A stretch of 33,034 bases of DNA, taken from positions 1-33,034 of the forward strand of contig NZ_JAHOPH010000039.1 in the NCBI RefSeq assembly GCF_019798055.1. The letters are read 5' to 3'. Origin of the DNA: Salsipaludibacter albus. GTDB taxonomy: Bacteria > Actinomycetota > Nitriliruptoria > Nitriliruptorales > Nitriliruptoraceae. The notes beneath the pieces are model-generated. The model searched no databases. It saw only the letters and a list, made by a program, of their open reading frames with translations, and had not been told where the DNA came from. Position 1 is the stretch's first letter; every line of letters begins with the position of its first letter. Below are positions 8,394 to 15,151 of the stretch, in pieces. Position numbers and translations under genes: made by a program.

Positions 8394-9433
8394 TCGGGGG
8401 CTCCGCCGTCGATCTCCGGGTCTGCCGGCTGCTCGTCGTGGCCGCCGAACTGCGAGCGCATGGCCGACAGGACCTGGCCGGCGAACTGGCCGTTGCCACG
8501 GGAGGAGAATCGCTGGAACAGGGCGGACGAGATGACCTCGGCCGGGGCGCCGACGTCGATCGCGGCCTGGACCGTCCAGCGGCCCTCGCCGGAGTCCGAC
8601 ACGCGCCCGGCGAAGGTGTCGAGCTCGTGGTCCTCCTGCAGCGCGGCCGCGGTCAGGTCGAGCAGCCACGACCCGATGACCGCGCCACGCCGCCAGACCT
8701 CGGCGATCCGGTCGATCTCGAGGTCGAACACGTACCGGTCCGGGTGGCGCAGCGGCGCGGTCTCGGCGTCGGCGTCACGGTCCCGCAGGCCGGCGTCGGC
8801 CGCCTTCAGGAGGGCGAACCCCTCGGCGTAGGCCGCCATCATCCCGTACTCGATCCCGTTGTGGACCATCTTGACGAAGTGTCCGGCGCCGGCCTGGCCA
8901 CAGTGCAGCCAGCCGCGTTCCTCGGGAGCGGGATCGCCGTCGCGGCCCGGGGTCCGCGGGGCGGCGTCCAGCCCGGGTGCCAGGGCGTCGAAGATCGGCG
9001 CCATGGCCTCCACGGCATCGGGATCGCCCCCGATCATCAGGCTGTACCCACGTTCCAGGCCCCACACGCCACCCGACGTGCCACAGTCGAGCAACACGAT
9101 GCCGGACTCGGCGAGCCGCTCGGCCTCGTGCATGGCGTCGGCGTAGAAGCTGTTGCCACCGTCCACCAGGACGTCGCCCGGCTCGAGCACCTCCGCGACC
9201 TCCGCGAGGACCTGCGGGGTGATGGCGGCGGGCACCATCACCCACACGTGCCGGGGCGCCTCCATGGCGTCCGCCAGGTCCCGGAGGCTCGGAGCGCCGG
9301 TCGCACCCTCGGCCTCCAGTGCCGCGATCGCCTCCGGGTCGACGTCGTGCACGACCGCGGTGTGGCCGGCCTGCTGCACGCGGCGCACCATGTTGGCGCC
9401 CATGCGCCCGAGTCCGATCATGCCGAGTTGCAC
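8390..9433 (-). CDS. gnd: 6-phosphogluconate dehydrogenase, decarboxylating (short, NAD-type)
   Basis: A 347-residue enzyme converting 6-phosphogluconate to ribulose 5-phosphate and CO2. The Rossmann motif is MQLGMIGLGRMGANMVRRV, followed by LVDGGNSFYADA, LLDCGTSGGVWGLERGYSL and the catalytic GHFVKMVHNGIEYGMM (Lys plus HNGIEY). It is the short form (about 300-350 residues) and lacks the second helical domain of the 470-residue enterobacterial type. The second beta strand ends AVVHDVDPEA: an acidic residue where NADP-specific enzymes have Asn-Arg-Thr, which suggests NAD preference. The GTG start at 9433 has AAGG about eight bases upstream. It lies 94 bases after zwf and overlaps pgl. Confidence 0.92.
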   Translation of the reverse strand: MQLGMIGLGRMGANMVRRVQQAGHTAVVHDVDPEAIAALEAEGATGAPSLRDLADAMEAPRHVWVMVPAAITPQVLAEVAEVLEPGDVLVDGGNSFYADAMHEAERLAESGIVLLDCGTSGGVWGLERGYSLMIGGDPDAVEAMAPIFDALAPGLDAAPRTPGRDGDPAPEERGWLHCGQAGAGHFVKMVHNGIEYGMMAAYAEGFALLKAADAGLRDRDADAETAPLRHPDRYVFDLEIDRIAEVWRRGAVIGSWLLDLTAAALQEDHELDTFAGRVSDSGEGRWTVQAAIDVGAPAEVISSALFQRFSSRGNGQFAGQVLSAMRSQFGGHDEQPADPEIDGGAPE

Positions 9434-9527
9434 GTGGATGCCTTCGTGTTGGTGTCGAGGGTCGGGCGTGGTGGACGGCGGTGACGGCCCGACGCGCCGG
9501 CCGGACCGTCGGTGGGTGATCCCGGGT

Positions 9528-10937
9528 TCAGTCGGTGAGCGGAGGCAGCCAGCCGCCGGGCGGGGCGACCCGCTTGGCCTCGGCGGGACCGGCCTCGCCC
9601 GGTTCGTAGGGGTGGACCGGGCCGGGGTCGTCCAGCAGTGGCTGCACGGCCTCCCACGCGGCCAGCACCGAGTCCGACCGGGCGAACAGGGTGCGGTCCC
9701 CGGACAGTGCGTCGCCCAGCAGGCGTGCGTAGGCCTCGGTGTGGCGGGCGAGCCGGTCGTCCCACTCGTAGGTCATCAGCACCGGCTCGGTCTCGATCCG
9801 CTCGCCGGGCTTCTTGAGCTGGATGCCCAGGTCGATCCGCTCGCCCGGCTTGATCCGGAACCGCAGGGTGTTGGGCGGGGGCTCGGTCATGTCCGGTCCC
9901 CGGTACAGCGACAGGGGTGGGCGCTTGAACACCACCGCGATCTCGGTGCGGGTCTCGTCCATCGCCTTGCCGGCCCGGATGTGGATCGGCACGTCCGACC
10001 AGCGCCACGTCTCCACGTTGGCGACCAGCGACACGAAGGTCTCGGTGGTCGACTCGGGGTCGACCTGGTCGACGTCGTGGTAGCCGACGTACTGGCCCCG
10101 CACCATCTCGTCGGGCTGGATCGGTCGCAGCGCCCGCAGCACCTTGGACTTCTCGTCGCGCAGCGCCTCGGGGTCGTCCGACACCGGCGGATCGGCCAGG
10201 ATCAGGGCCATGACCTGCAGCAGGTGGTTCTGGACCACGTCACGCATCGCCCCGACCGTGTCGTAGAAGCCACCCCGACCCTCGATGCCGAAGTCCTCGG
10301 CCATCGTGATCTGGAGGTGGTCGACGTGGTGACGATGCAGGAGGGTGTCCAGGACCGGGTTGGCGAGGCGGAACAGCATCACGTCCAGGACCGTCTCCTT
10401 GCCCAGGAAGTGGTCGATCCGGTAGATCAGCTCCTCGGGGAAGGTCCGCTGCAGCAGGTCGTCCAGCTCGCGGGCCGACGTCAGGTCCCGGCCGAACGGC
10501 TTCTCGACGACCACGCCGCCGCCACGCTGGTTGGCCCCGATCGTCTCCAGGCCCTCGATGACCTCGTCGAACAGCGACGGCGGGATCGCCAGGTAGGCCA
10601 GCGGCTTGGAGCAGTCCTGGAGGAGCTCGTTGAGACGGGCGAAGGTGTCGGGGTGGTTGTAGTCCCCCTGGACGTACTCGAGGCGGTCGATGACGGTGCG
10701 CATCGCGTCCTCGTCGAGGTCGTCGACCTCCTCGCGCATGGAGGCCTCGGCCCGCTCGCGCAGGTCGTCGAGGGTCCAGTCGGAGCGCGCCACGCCGATC
10801 ACCGGGAAGTCCAGGTCCTGGTCGCGCTCGAGGTCGTGCAGTGCCGGGAAGAGCTTCTTGTAGGCCAGGTCACCGGTGATGCCGAACAGCACCAGCGCAT
10901 CGCTGCGGTCGCGTTCGTCGAGGTGGTCGGCGGCCAT
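9528..10937 (-). CDS. zwf: Glucose-6-phosphate 1-dehydrogenase
   Basis: A 469-residue enzyme that oxidises glucose 6-phosphate to 6-phosphogluconolactone, the entry step of the oxidative pentose-phosphate pathway. The N-terminal nucleotide site is VLFGITGDLAYKKLFPAL (GxxGDLA), then VVVEKPFGRDL, and the active-site signature YRIDHFLGKETVLD with His at about residue 176. The C-terminal part contains the family stretches RIKPGERIDL and YARLLGDALSGD. The start at 10937 (MAADHLDERD) has GAAGGG upstream; a longer frame to 11051 exists but begins with low-complexity sequence. It is the first gene of zwf-gnd-pgl and divergent from the ABC exporter cluster. Because F420 genes lie elsewhere in the window, note that this is the Zwf type and not an F420-dependent Fgd. 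Confidence 0.94.
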   Translation of the reverse strand: MAADHLDERDRSDALVLFGITGDLAYKKLFPALHDLERDQDLDFPVIGVARSDWTLDDLRERAEASMREEVDDLDEDAMRTVIDRLEYVQGDYNHPDTFARLNELLQDCSKPLAYLAIPPSLFDEVIEGLETIGANQRGGGVVVEKPFGRDLTSARELDDLLQRTFPEELIYRIDHFLGKETVLDVMLFRLANPVLDTLLHRHHVDHLQITMAEDFGIEGRGGFYDTVGAMRDVVQNHLLQVMALILADPPVSDDPEALRDEKSKVLRALRPIQPDEMVRGQYVGYHDVDQVDPESTTETFVSLVANVETWRWSDVPIHIRAGKAMDETRTEIAVVFKRPPLSLYRGPDMTEPPPNTLRFRIKPGERIDLGIQLKKPGERIETEPVLMTYEWDDRLARHTEAYARLLGDALSGDRTLFARSDSVLAAWEAVQPLLDDPGPVHPYEPGEAGPAEAKRVAPPGGWLPPLTD

Positions 10938-11057
10938 CGAGCGCCCTTCGTGGGTCGGGTCGGGGGTGGGGGTCCTCCCGGGGAGACGGTAGCCAAGGAG
11001 GCCGGCCGGGCAGGTGGCCGGGTGGGCCGGGCCACCACCGACCGGGGCCACGCGTCG

Positions 11058-11063
11058 ATAGGC
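11058..11063 (+). promoter_or_regulatory. Possible -10 box for a leaderless ABC-cluster transcript
   Basis: TAGGCT lies ten bases before the ATG of the ABC ATPase, and no ribosome site is present. That placement would start the transcript at or just before the ATG, as in leaderless actinobacterial mRNAs. No -35 box is evident. Confidence 0.3.
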
Positions 11064-11072
11064 TCGGTCGCC

Positions 11073-12062
11073 ATGTCATCGCACGCACCGTCACCCAGTC
11101 CTGCTCGTTCGCCTGCGGACTCGATGGCCCCGCCCGCCGTCGTCGCCCGGGGACTGACCAAGCGCTTCGGGGACCTGACCGCCGTGGACGGGATCGACGT
11201 CACGGTCGCGGCCGGTGAGACCTTCGCCTTCCTCGGTGCGAACGGGGCCGGCAAGACCTCGGCGATGCGGATGATCGCGACCGTCAGCCCGGTCACCGAT
11301 GGCGAGCTGTCCGTCCTGGGGCTGGACCCGCACCACGACGGCCAGGTGATCCGCTCGCGGCTGGGGGTGGTCCCCCAGGAGGACAATCTCGACCTCGAGC
11401 TGACCGTCCGCGAGAACCTGCTGGTCTACGGCCTCTACCACGGGCTCCCTCGCACCGTGATCGCGCACCGGATCGACGACCTGCTCGCGTTCGCCCAGCT
11501 CGAGGACAAGGCCGACGCCGAGGTGGACGCCCTGTCCGGCGGCATGAAGCGGCGGCTGACGATCGCGCGGGCACTGATCAACGAGCCCGACCTGGTGATC
11601 CTCGACGAGCCCACCACGGGGCTGGACCCGCAGGCCCGCCACGTGCTGTGGGACCGCCTCCACGAGTTGCGGTCGCGTGGCGTGACCCTGCTGCTCACCA
11701 CTCATTACATGGACGAGGCCGAGCAGCTCGCCGACCGCCTGGTCGTGATGGACCACGGGCGGATCATCGCGGAGGGGAGCCCGACCGACCTGATCGTCGA
11801 GCACGTGACCCGGGAGGTGCTGGAGGTCCGGTTCGGGACCGCCCGCCAGGCCGAGTCGTCGGACCGGCTGGTGGCGCTCGACCTGCCCGAGGTCGAGTCG
11901 GTCGAGCAGCTGGCCGAGCGTGCGATCGTCTACACCCGCGACGCCGAGGCGACCCTGGACGCCCTGGGCGACCACGGCCTGGTCCCACGTGGCCACCTGA
12001 CCCGTCGTGCGACGCTCGAAGACGTGTTCCTGCGGCTCACCGGCCGCCAGCTGGTCGACTGA
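11073..12062 (+). CDS. ABC-2 exporter ATP-binding protein (NodI/DrrA type)
   Basis: A 329-residue ATPase with Walker A LGANGAGKTSAMRM, Q-loop VVPQEDNLD, signature DALSGGMKRRLTIARAL, Walker B LVILDEPTTGLDP and the switch LLLTTHYMDEAEQLADR. The C-terminal extension of about 90 residues after the ATPase core is like that of NodI/DrrA-type exporters of lipids, polyketides or drugs. The ATG at 11073 is used; ATG at 11124 (MAPPAVVARGL) is an alternative that starts right at the domain and would drop a Ser/Pro-rich leader. It is the first of four genes joined by stop/start overlaps, and the two permeases follow directly. The substrate is unknown. Confidence 0.93.
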   Translation: MSSHAPSPSPARSPADSMAPPAVVARGLTKRFGDLTAVDGIDVTVAAGETFAFLGANGAGKTSAMRMIATVSPVTDGELSVLGLDPHHDGQVIRSRLGVVPQEDNLDLELTVRENLLVYGLYHGLPRTVIAHRIDDLLAFAQLEDKADAEVDALSGGMKRRLTIARALINEPDLVILDEPTTGLDPQARHVLWDRLHELRSRGVTLLLTTHYMDEAEQLADRLVVMDHGRIIAEGSPTDLIVEHVTREVLEVRFGTARQAESSDRLVALDLPEVESVEQLAERAIVYTRDAEATLDALGDHGLVPRGHLTRRATLEDVFLRLTGRQLVD

Positions 12063-12904
12063 TGTCGGTGGCCTCCGACGTTGGGACGGGACCCGGCGGG
12101 CCCGGGCCGACCCGGCGACGCCATCCCGCGGTACGGGTGCTGGCCGCCGAGATCATCGGGTTCCGCCGCAACTGGCGTGGCTGGATCATGTCCAGCCTCG
12201 GCAACCCGATCGCCTTCCTGGCAGCGATGGGGGTGGGGCTCGGCTCGCTGGTCGACTCGGGCGGCGGATCCGCGACCCTCGACGTGGAGTACGTGACGTT
12301 CGTGGCGTCGGGACTGCTGGCGGCCAGCGCGATGCAGAACGGGTTCGGCGAGGGCGCCTGGCCGGTGATGGCCGGCCTGAAGTGGCGCCGCAACTTCGAG
12401 GCGATGATGGCGACGCCGGTGCGTCCGCGCGACCTGCTCGCCGGCCGCCTGCTGTGGGGCGTGGTGAACTTCACCGGGAACCTGGTGGCGTTCGCGGTGG
12501 TGGCGATGCTGTTCGGTGCACTCGAGCCCGGGCCGGCGCTGATGGGGATCCTGCCGGCGCTGCTCACGGGCATCGCCTTCGAGGCCGTGGCCACGGGCTA
12601 CACCGCCTCGCTCGGCAGCGACACGGGGCTGACCAACGCCTACCGCTTCGCCATCATGCCGTTGTTCCTGTTCTCGGGGACGTTCTTCCCCATCGCGCAG
12701 CTGCCCGGCGTCCTGCAGGCGGTCGCCGTGGCCACGCCGCTGTACCACGGGGTCGAGCTCACCAGGAAGCTGGTGCTGCCCGGCGCTGCCCCGCCGACCG
12801 TGTCGGCGATGCCCGCCTGGGTCCACGTCGGCTACCTCGTCGTCATGCTGGCGGCCGGCTGGTGGTGGGCCGCACGCCGGCTCCGGGGGAGGCTGTACGC
12901 GTGA
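12062..12904 (+). CDS. ABC-2 type permease, first subunit
   Basis: A 280-residue membrane protein with about six hydrophobic segments and the ABC-2/NodJ-like architecture: VRVLAAEIIGFRRNWRGWIM before the first helix, FEAMMATPVRPRDLLAGRLL in the cytoplasmic coupling region, and FLFSGTFFPIAQLPGVLQAV with ATPLYHGVELTRKLVL near the end. It shares its start codon base with the previous stop (TGATG), so it is coupled to the ATPase. With the next gene it would form a heterodimeric pore. Substrate and direction are inferred only from the family (export). Confidence 0.9.
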   Translation: MSVASDVGTGPGGPGPTRRRHPAVRVLAAEIIGFRRNWRGWIMSSLGNPIAFLAAMGVGLGSLVDSGGGSATLDVEYVTFVASGLLAASAMQNGFGEGAWPVMAGLKWRRNFEAMMATPVRPRDLLAGRLLWGVVNFTGNLVAFAVVAMLFGALEPGPALMGILPALLTGIAFEAVATGYTASLGSDTGLTNAYRFAIMPLFLFSGTFFPIAQLPGVLQAVAVATPLYHGVELTRKLVLPGAAPPTVSAMPAWVHVGYLVVMLAAGWWWAARRLRGRLYA

Positions 12905-13734
12905 GCGCCCCGACCACGACCCCGCGTTCGGTCGCGTCCCCGCTGCGCACGACCCCGCTCGCCCTGTTGGGCGCCGGTCGTGCGCACACGCTGATGTACC
13001 GCAACTTCCTCAGCGCCCGGACCCATCCCATGGTGTTCTTCGGTGGCTTCTTCGAGCCGGTGCTGTACCTGTTCTCGCTGGGTGTCGGGCTGGGTGCGCT
13101 GGCTCCCGACATCGCCCTGGGTGACGGGACGACCGTGTCCTACGTCCAGTTCGTGGCGCCGGCGATGCTGGCGTCGTCGGCCATGAACGGCGCGGTGACC
13201 GAGGCGACGTTCAACATCTTCTTCAAGCTCAAGTTCGGCAAGCTCTACGACGCCATGCTGGCCACGCCGATGACGCCGATGGACGTTGCCGTGGGCGAGA
13301 TCGGCTGGTCCCAGGCCCGGGGAGCGGCCTACTCGGCCGGGTTCCTCGTCATCATGCTGGCGATGGGACTGACGTCGGGCTGGACCTGGCCACTGGCCCT
13401 GCTGGCCACGGCGCTGATCGGCCTGGCCTTCGGTGCCGTCGGGATGGCCGCGACCACCTTCATGACCTCGTGGAAGGACTTCGACCTGGTGCAACTGGTG
13501 ATCCTGCCGATGTTCCTGTTCTCCGGGACCCTCTACCCGCTGTCGGTCTACCCGGGCTGGCTCCAGGTCGTCGCCCGGCTGTCGCCGCTGTACCACGGCA
13601 CCGTGCTGGTCCGGGGACTGGTGCTCGGCCAGGTCACGTGGTCGATGCTCGGCAACGTGGCCGTGCTGGTGGTGATGGCCGCGGTCGGACTGGTCGTCGC
13701 CCGTCGCCGGCTGTCGACGCTGCTGCTGACGTGA
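12901..13734 (+). CDS. ABC-2 type permease, second subunit
   Basis: A 277-residue membrane protein of the same family as its neighbour. The matching segments are FEPVLYLFSLGVGLGAL, YDAMLATPMTPMDVAVGEIG, LPMFLFSGTLYPLSVYPGWL and SPLYHGTVLVRGLVLG. The two permeases align along their length but have clearly diverged, which points to an old duplication and a fixed heterodimer. The GTG start overlaps the previous stop by four bases (GTGA), and the same arrangement links it to the hydrolase that follows. Confidence 0.9.
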   Translation: MSAPTTTPRSVASPLRTTPLALLGAGRAHTLMYRNFLSARTHPMVFFGGFFEPVLYLFSLGVGLGALAPDIALGDGTTVSYVQFVAPAMLASSAMNGAVTEATFNIFFKLKFGKLYDAMLATPMTPMDVAVGEIGWSQARGAAYSAGFLVIMLAMGLTSGWTWPLALLATALIGLAFGAVGMAATTFMTSWKDFDLVQLVILPMFLFSGTLYPLSVYPGWLQVVARLSPLYHGTVLVRGLVLGQVTWSMLGNVAVLVVMAAVGLVVARRRLSTLLLT

Positions 13735-14504
13735 GCGACCAGGTCCGCTACGTCGCACTCGGGGATTCCTCCACCGAGGGGCTGTGCGATCCCGACGGGC
13801 AGGGCGGATGGATCGGCTGGTCCCAGCGGCTCGCCGGCCGGCTGGCCGAGACCCACGGCGAGGTCGAGTGGGCCAACCTCGCGGTCCGGGGCCGCACCTC
13901 CCGCGAGGTCCTGGTCGGCCAGCTCGCCCCCGCGGTCGCGCTGCGCCCGACGATCGCGACGGTCTTCGCCGGGATGAACGACCTGCTGCGCTTCATCCGG
14001 CCCGTCGACGCGGTCCTGGACGACCTCGCCACCATGCACCGGACCCTGCTGGCCACCGGGTCGACCGTGGTCACCCTGACCGTCCCCGACCTCACCCGCG
14101 TGGTGACGCTGGCGCGTCCGCTGCGCGGCCGGGTCCTGGCGCTCAACGAAGGCATCCGTGGCTTCGCCGACGACGGGGTGGTCGTGGTGGACCTCGCGGA
14201 CTCGGCCCTGGCCTACGACACGCGCCTGTGGGCCGAGGACCGACTGCACGCCAACGCCGAGGGACATCGCCGGATCGCCGAGGCGATGGCCGCCGCGCTC
14301 GACCTCCCTGCCAGCGACTGGGACGTCCCGATCGACGGCCCCCACGTCACGTGGGGCCGCGCCGCGAACCGGGAGTGGCGCCGCACCCACCTGGTGCCGT
14401 GGCTGGGACGGCGCCTGCGCCGCACCTCGTCGGGCCACGGCCTCGAACCTCGCCATCCGGAGCCCATCGTGGTCACGGGCTCCGACCCGGACCGGTCGTC
14501 CTGA
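13731..14504 (+). CDS. SGNH/GDSL-type hydrolase
   Basis: A 257-residue esterase/lipase-like enzyme. The SGNH blocks are visible: RYVALGDSSTEGL with the nucleophile Ser at residue 13, Gly in WANLAVRGRTS, Asn in VFAGMNDLLRF, and the Asp-x-x-His pair in EDRLHANAEGHRRIAEAM. It has no signal peptide, so it should act in the cytoplasm on an acyl or acetyl ester of unknown identity. The last 45 residues are basic (RRTHLVPWLGRRLRRTSS) and lie outside the catalytic fold. The GTG start at 13731 overlaps the permease stop (GTGA); this makes it the fourth gene of the exporter cluster and suggests a shared lipid or glycolipid substrate, which is inference. Confidence 0.88.
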   Translation: MSDQVRYVALGDSSTEGLCDPDGQGGWIGWSQRLAGRLAETHGEVEWANLAVRGRTSREVLVGQLAPAVALRPTIATVFAGMNDLLRFIRPVDAVLDDLATMHRTLLATGSTVVTLTVPDLTRVVTLARPLRGRVLALNEGIRGFADDGVVVVDLADSALAYDTRLWAEDRLHANAEGHRRIAEAMAAALDLPASDWDVPIDGPHVTWGRAANREWRRTHLVPWLGRRLRRTSSGHGLEPRHPEPIVVTGSDPDRSS

Positions 14505-14519
14505 CCCGTCGGAGGCCGA

Positions 14520-14552
14520 ACGTCCGGCAGCCGGGCTCACCGGCCCGGACGT
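14520..14552. terminator. Strong hairpin between convergent genes (bidirectional terminator)
   Basis: Outer stem ACGTCCGG (14520-14527) with CCGGACGT (14545-14552), and inner stem GCCGG (14530-14534) with CCGGC (14540-14544) around a five-base loop; two bases bulge out on one side. It lies between the stops of the SGNH hydrolase (plus) and the J-domain gene (minus). There is no T-run. Confidence 0.6.
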
Positions 14553-14555
14553 GAC

Positions 14556-15014
14556 TCAGCCCAGCAGGACGACCGCTGCCAGGACGGCGACGGTGACCAC
14601 GAGCAACCACACGAAGACGCGGTTGGCACCGCGGTCACGCGTGTCCGGCGCAGGTGGGGGCGTGGGCGTGGGCGGGGTCTGGCCCCAGCGGTCGGACGGG
14701 TCGGTGGTGAACTCCGACGGTGCCGCGCGGCGGTAGTCGAACGCCGAGGGATCCGAGGGTGCCGGTGGCGGAGGGCCACCGGTCCCGGACGCCCAGTGGG
14801 TGCGCAGCCGACGACGGGTCATGGCGTCGGGGTCCGACAACAGCTGGTAGGCCTCGGTGACCTCGGCCATCCGTCGCGCTGCGGCCTCCTGGTCGGCGGC
14901 GCTCCCACCCACGTGGCGATCCGGGTGGTGCTCCCGGACCAGGCGGCGATAGGCCGCACGGACCTGTGCGTCGTCGGCGTTCGCTGGCACGCCGAGCACC
15001 TCGTGTGGTTCCAC
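14556..15014 (-). CDS. J-domain protein with a C-terminal membrane anchor
   Basis: A 152-residue protein. A J-domain fills about residues 1-65 (VEPHEVLGVPANADDAQVRA, with the HPD tripeptide in LVREHHPDRH, and VTEAYQLLSDPDAM). A Pro-rich linker follows (about 75-125), and the protein ends in one hydrophobic helix, VFVWLLVVTVAVLAAVVLLG. It would therefore recruit DnaK to the inner face of the membrane; that role is family knowledge plus inference. The GTG at 15014 is chosen because GGGAGG lies about eleven bases upstream and the J-domain starts at once. An ATG at 15083 would add 23 residues of unlikely sequence. No zinc-finger or C-terminal DnaJ domains are present. Confidence 0.8.
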   Translation of the reverse strand: MEPHEVLGVPANADDAQVRAAYRRLVREHHPDRHVGGSAADQEAAARRMAEVTEAYQLLSDPDAMTRRRLRTHWASGTGGPPPPAPSDPSAFDYRRAAPSEFTTDPSDRWGQTPPTPTPPPAPDTRDRGANRVFVWLLVVTVAVLAAVVLLG

Positions 15015-15117
15015 GTCCGTCGAGTCCTCCCGTGTGCACCCGACGATATCGCCCACCGACCCCCGCCGGACCCGCCGGTTCACGGCTCGTTCTCAGGAAC
15101 GCCGACCGGTGCCCCAC

Positions 15118-15142
15118 CCGGTCGCGACGCCGGTCCGACCGG
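15118..15142 (-). terminator. Possible terminator after the Ig/CBM-repeat gene
   Basis: CCGGTCG (15118-15124) pairs with CGACCGG (15136-15142), about ten bases beyond the stop of the large secreted-protein gene. An alternative pairing GACCGG (15104-15109) with CCGGTC (15118-15123) competes with it. The stem is short and lacks a T-run. Confidence 0.35.
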
Positions 15143-15151
15143 GGGCCGGGG

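Noticed and set aside
7119-8831. A 570-codon plus-strand frame covering the VOC gene end and pgl/gnd.
   Set aside because: It crosses convincing genes in another frame and opposite strand and has no domain of its own.
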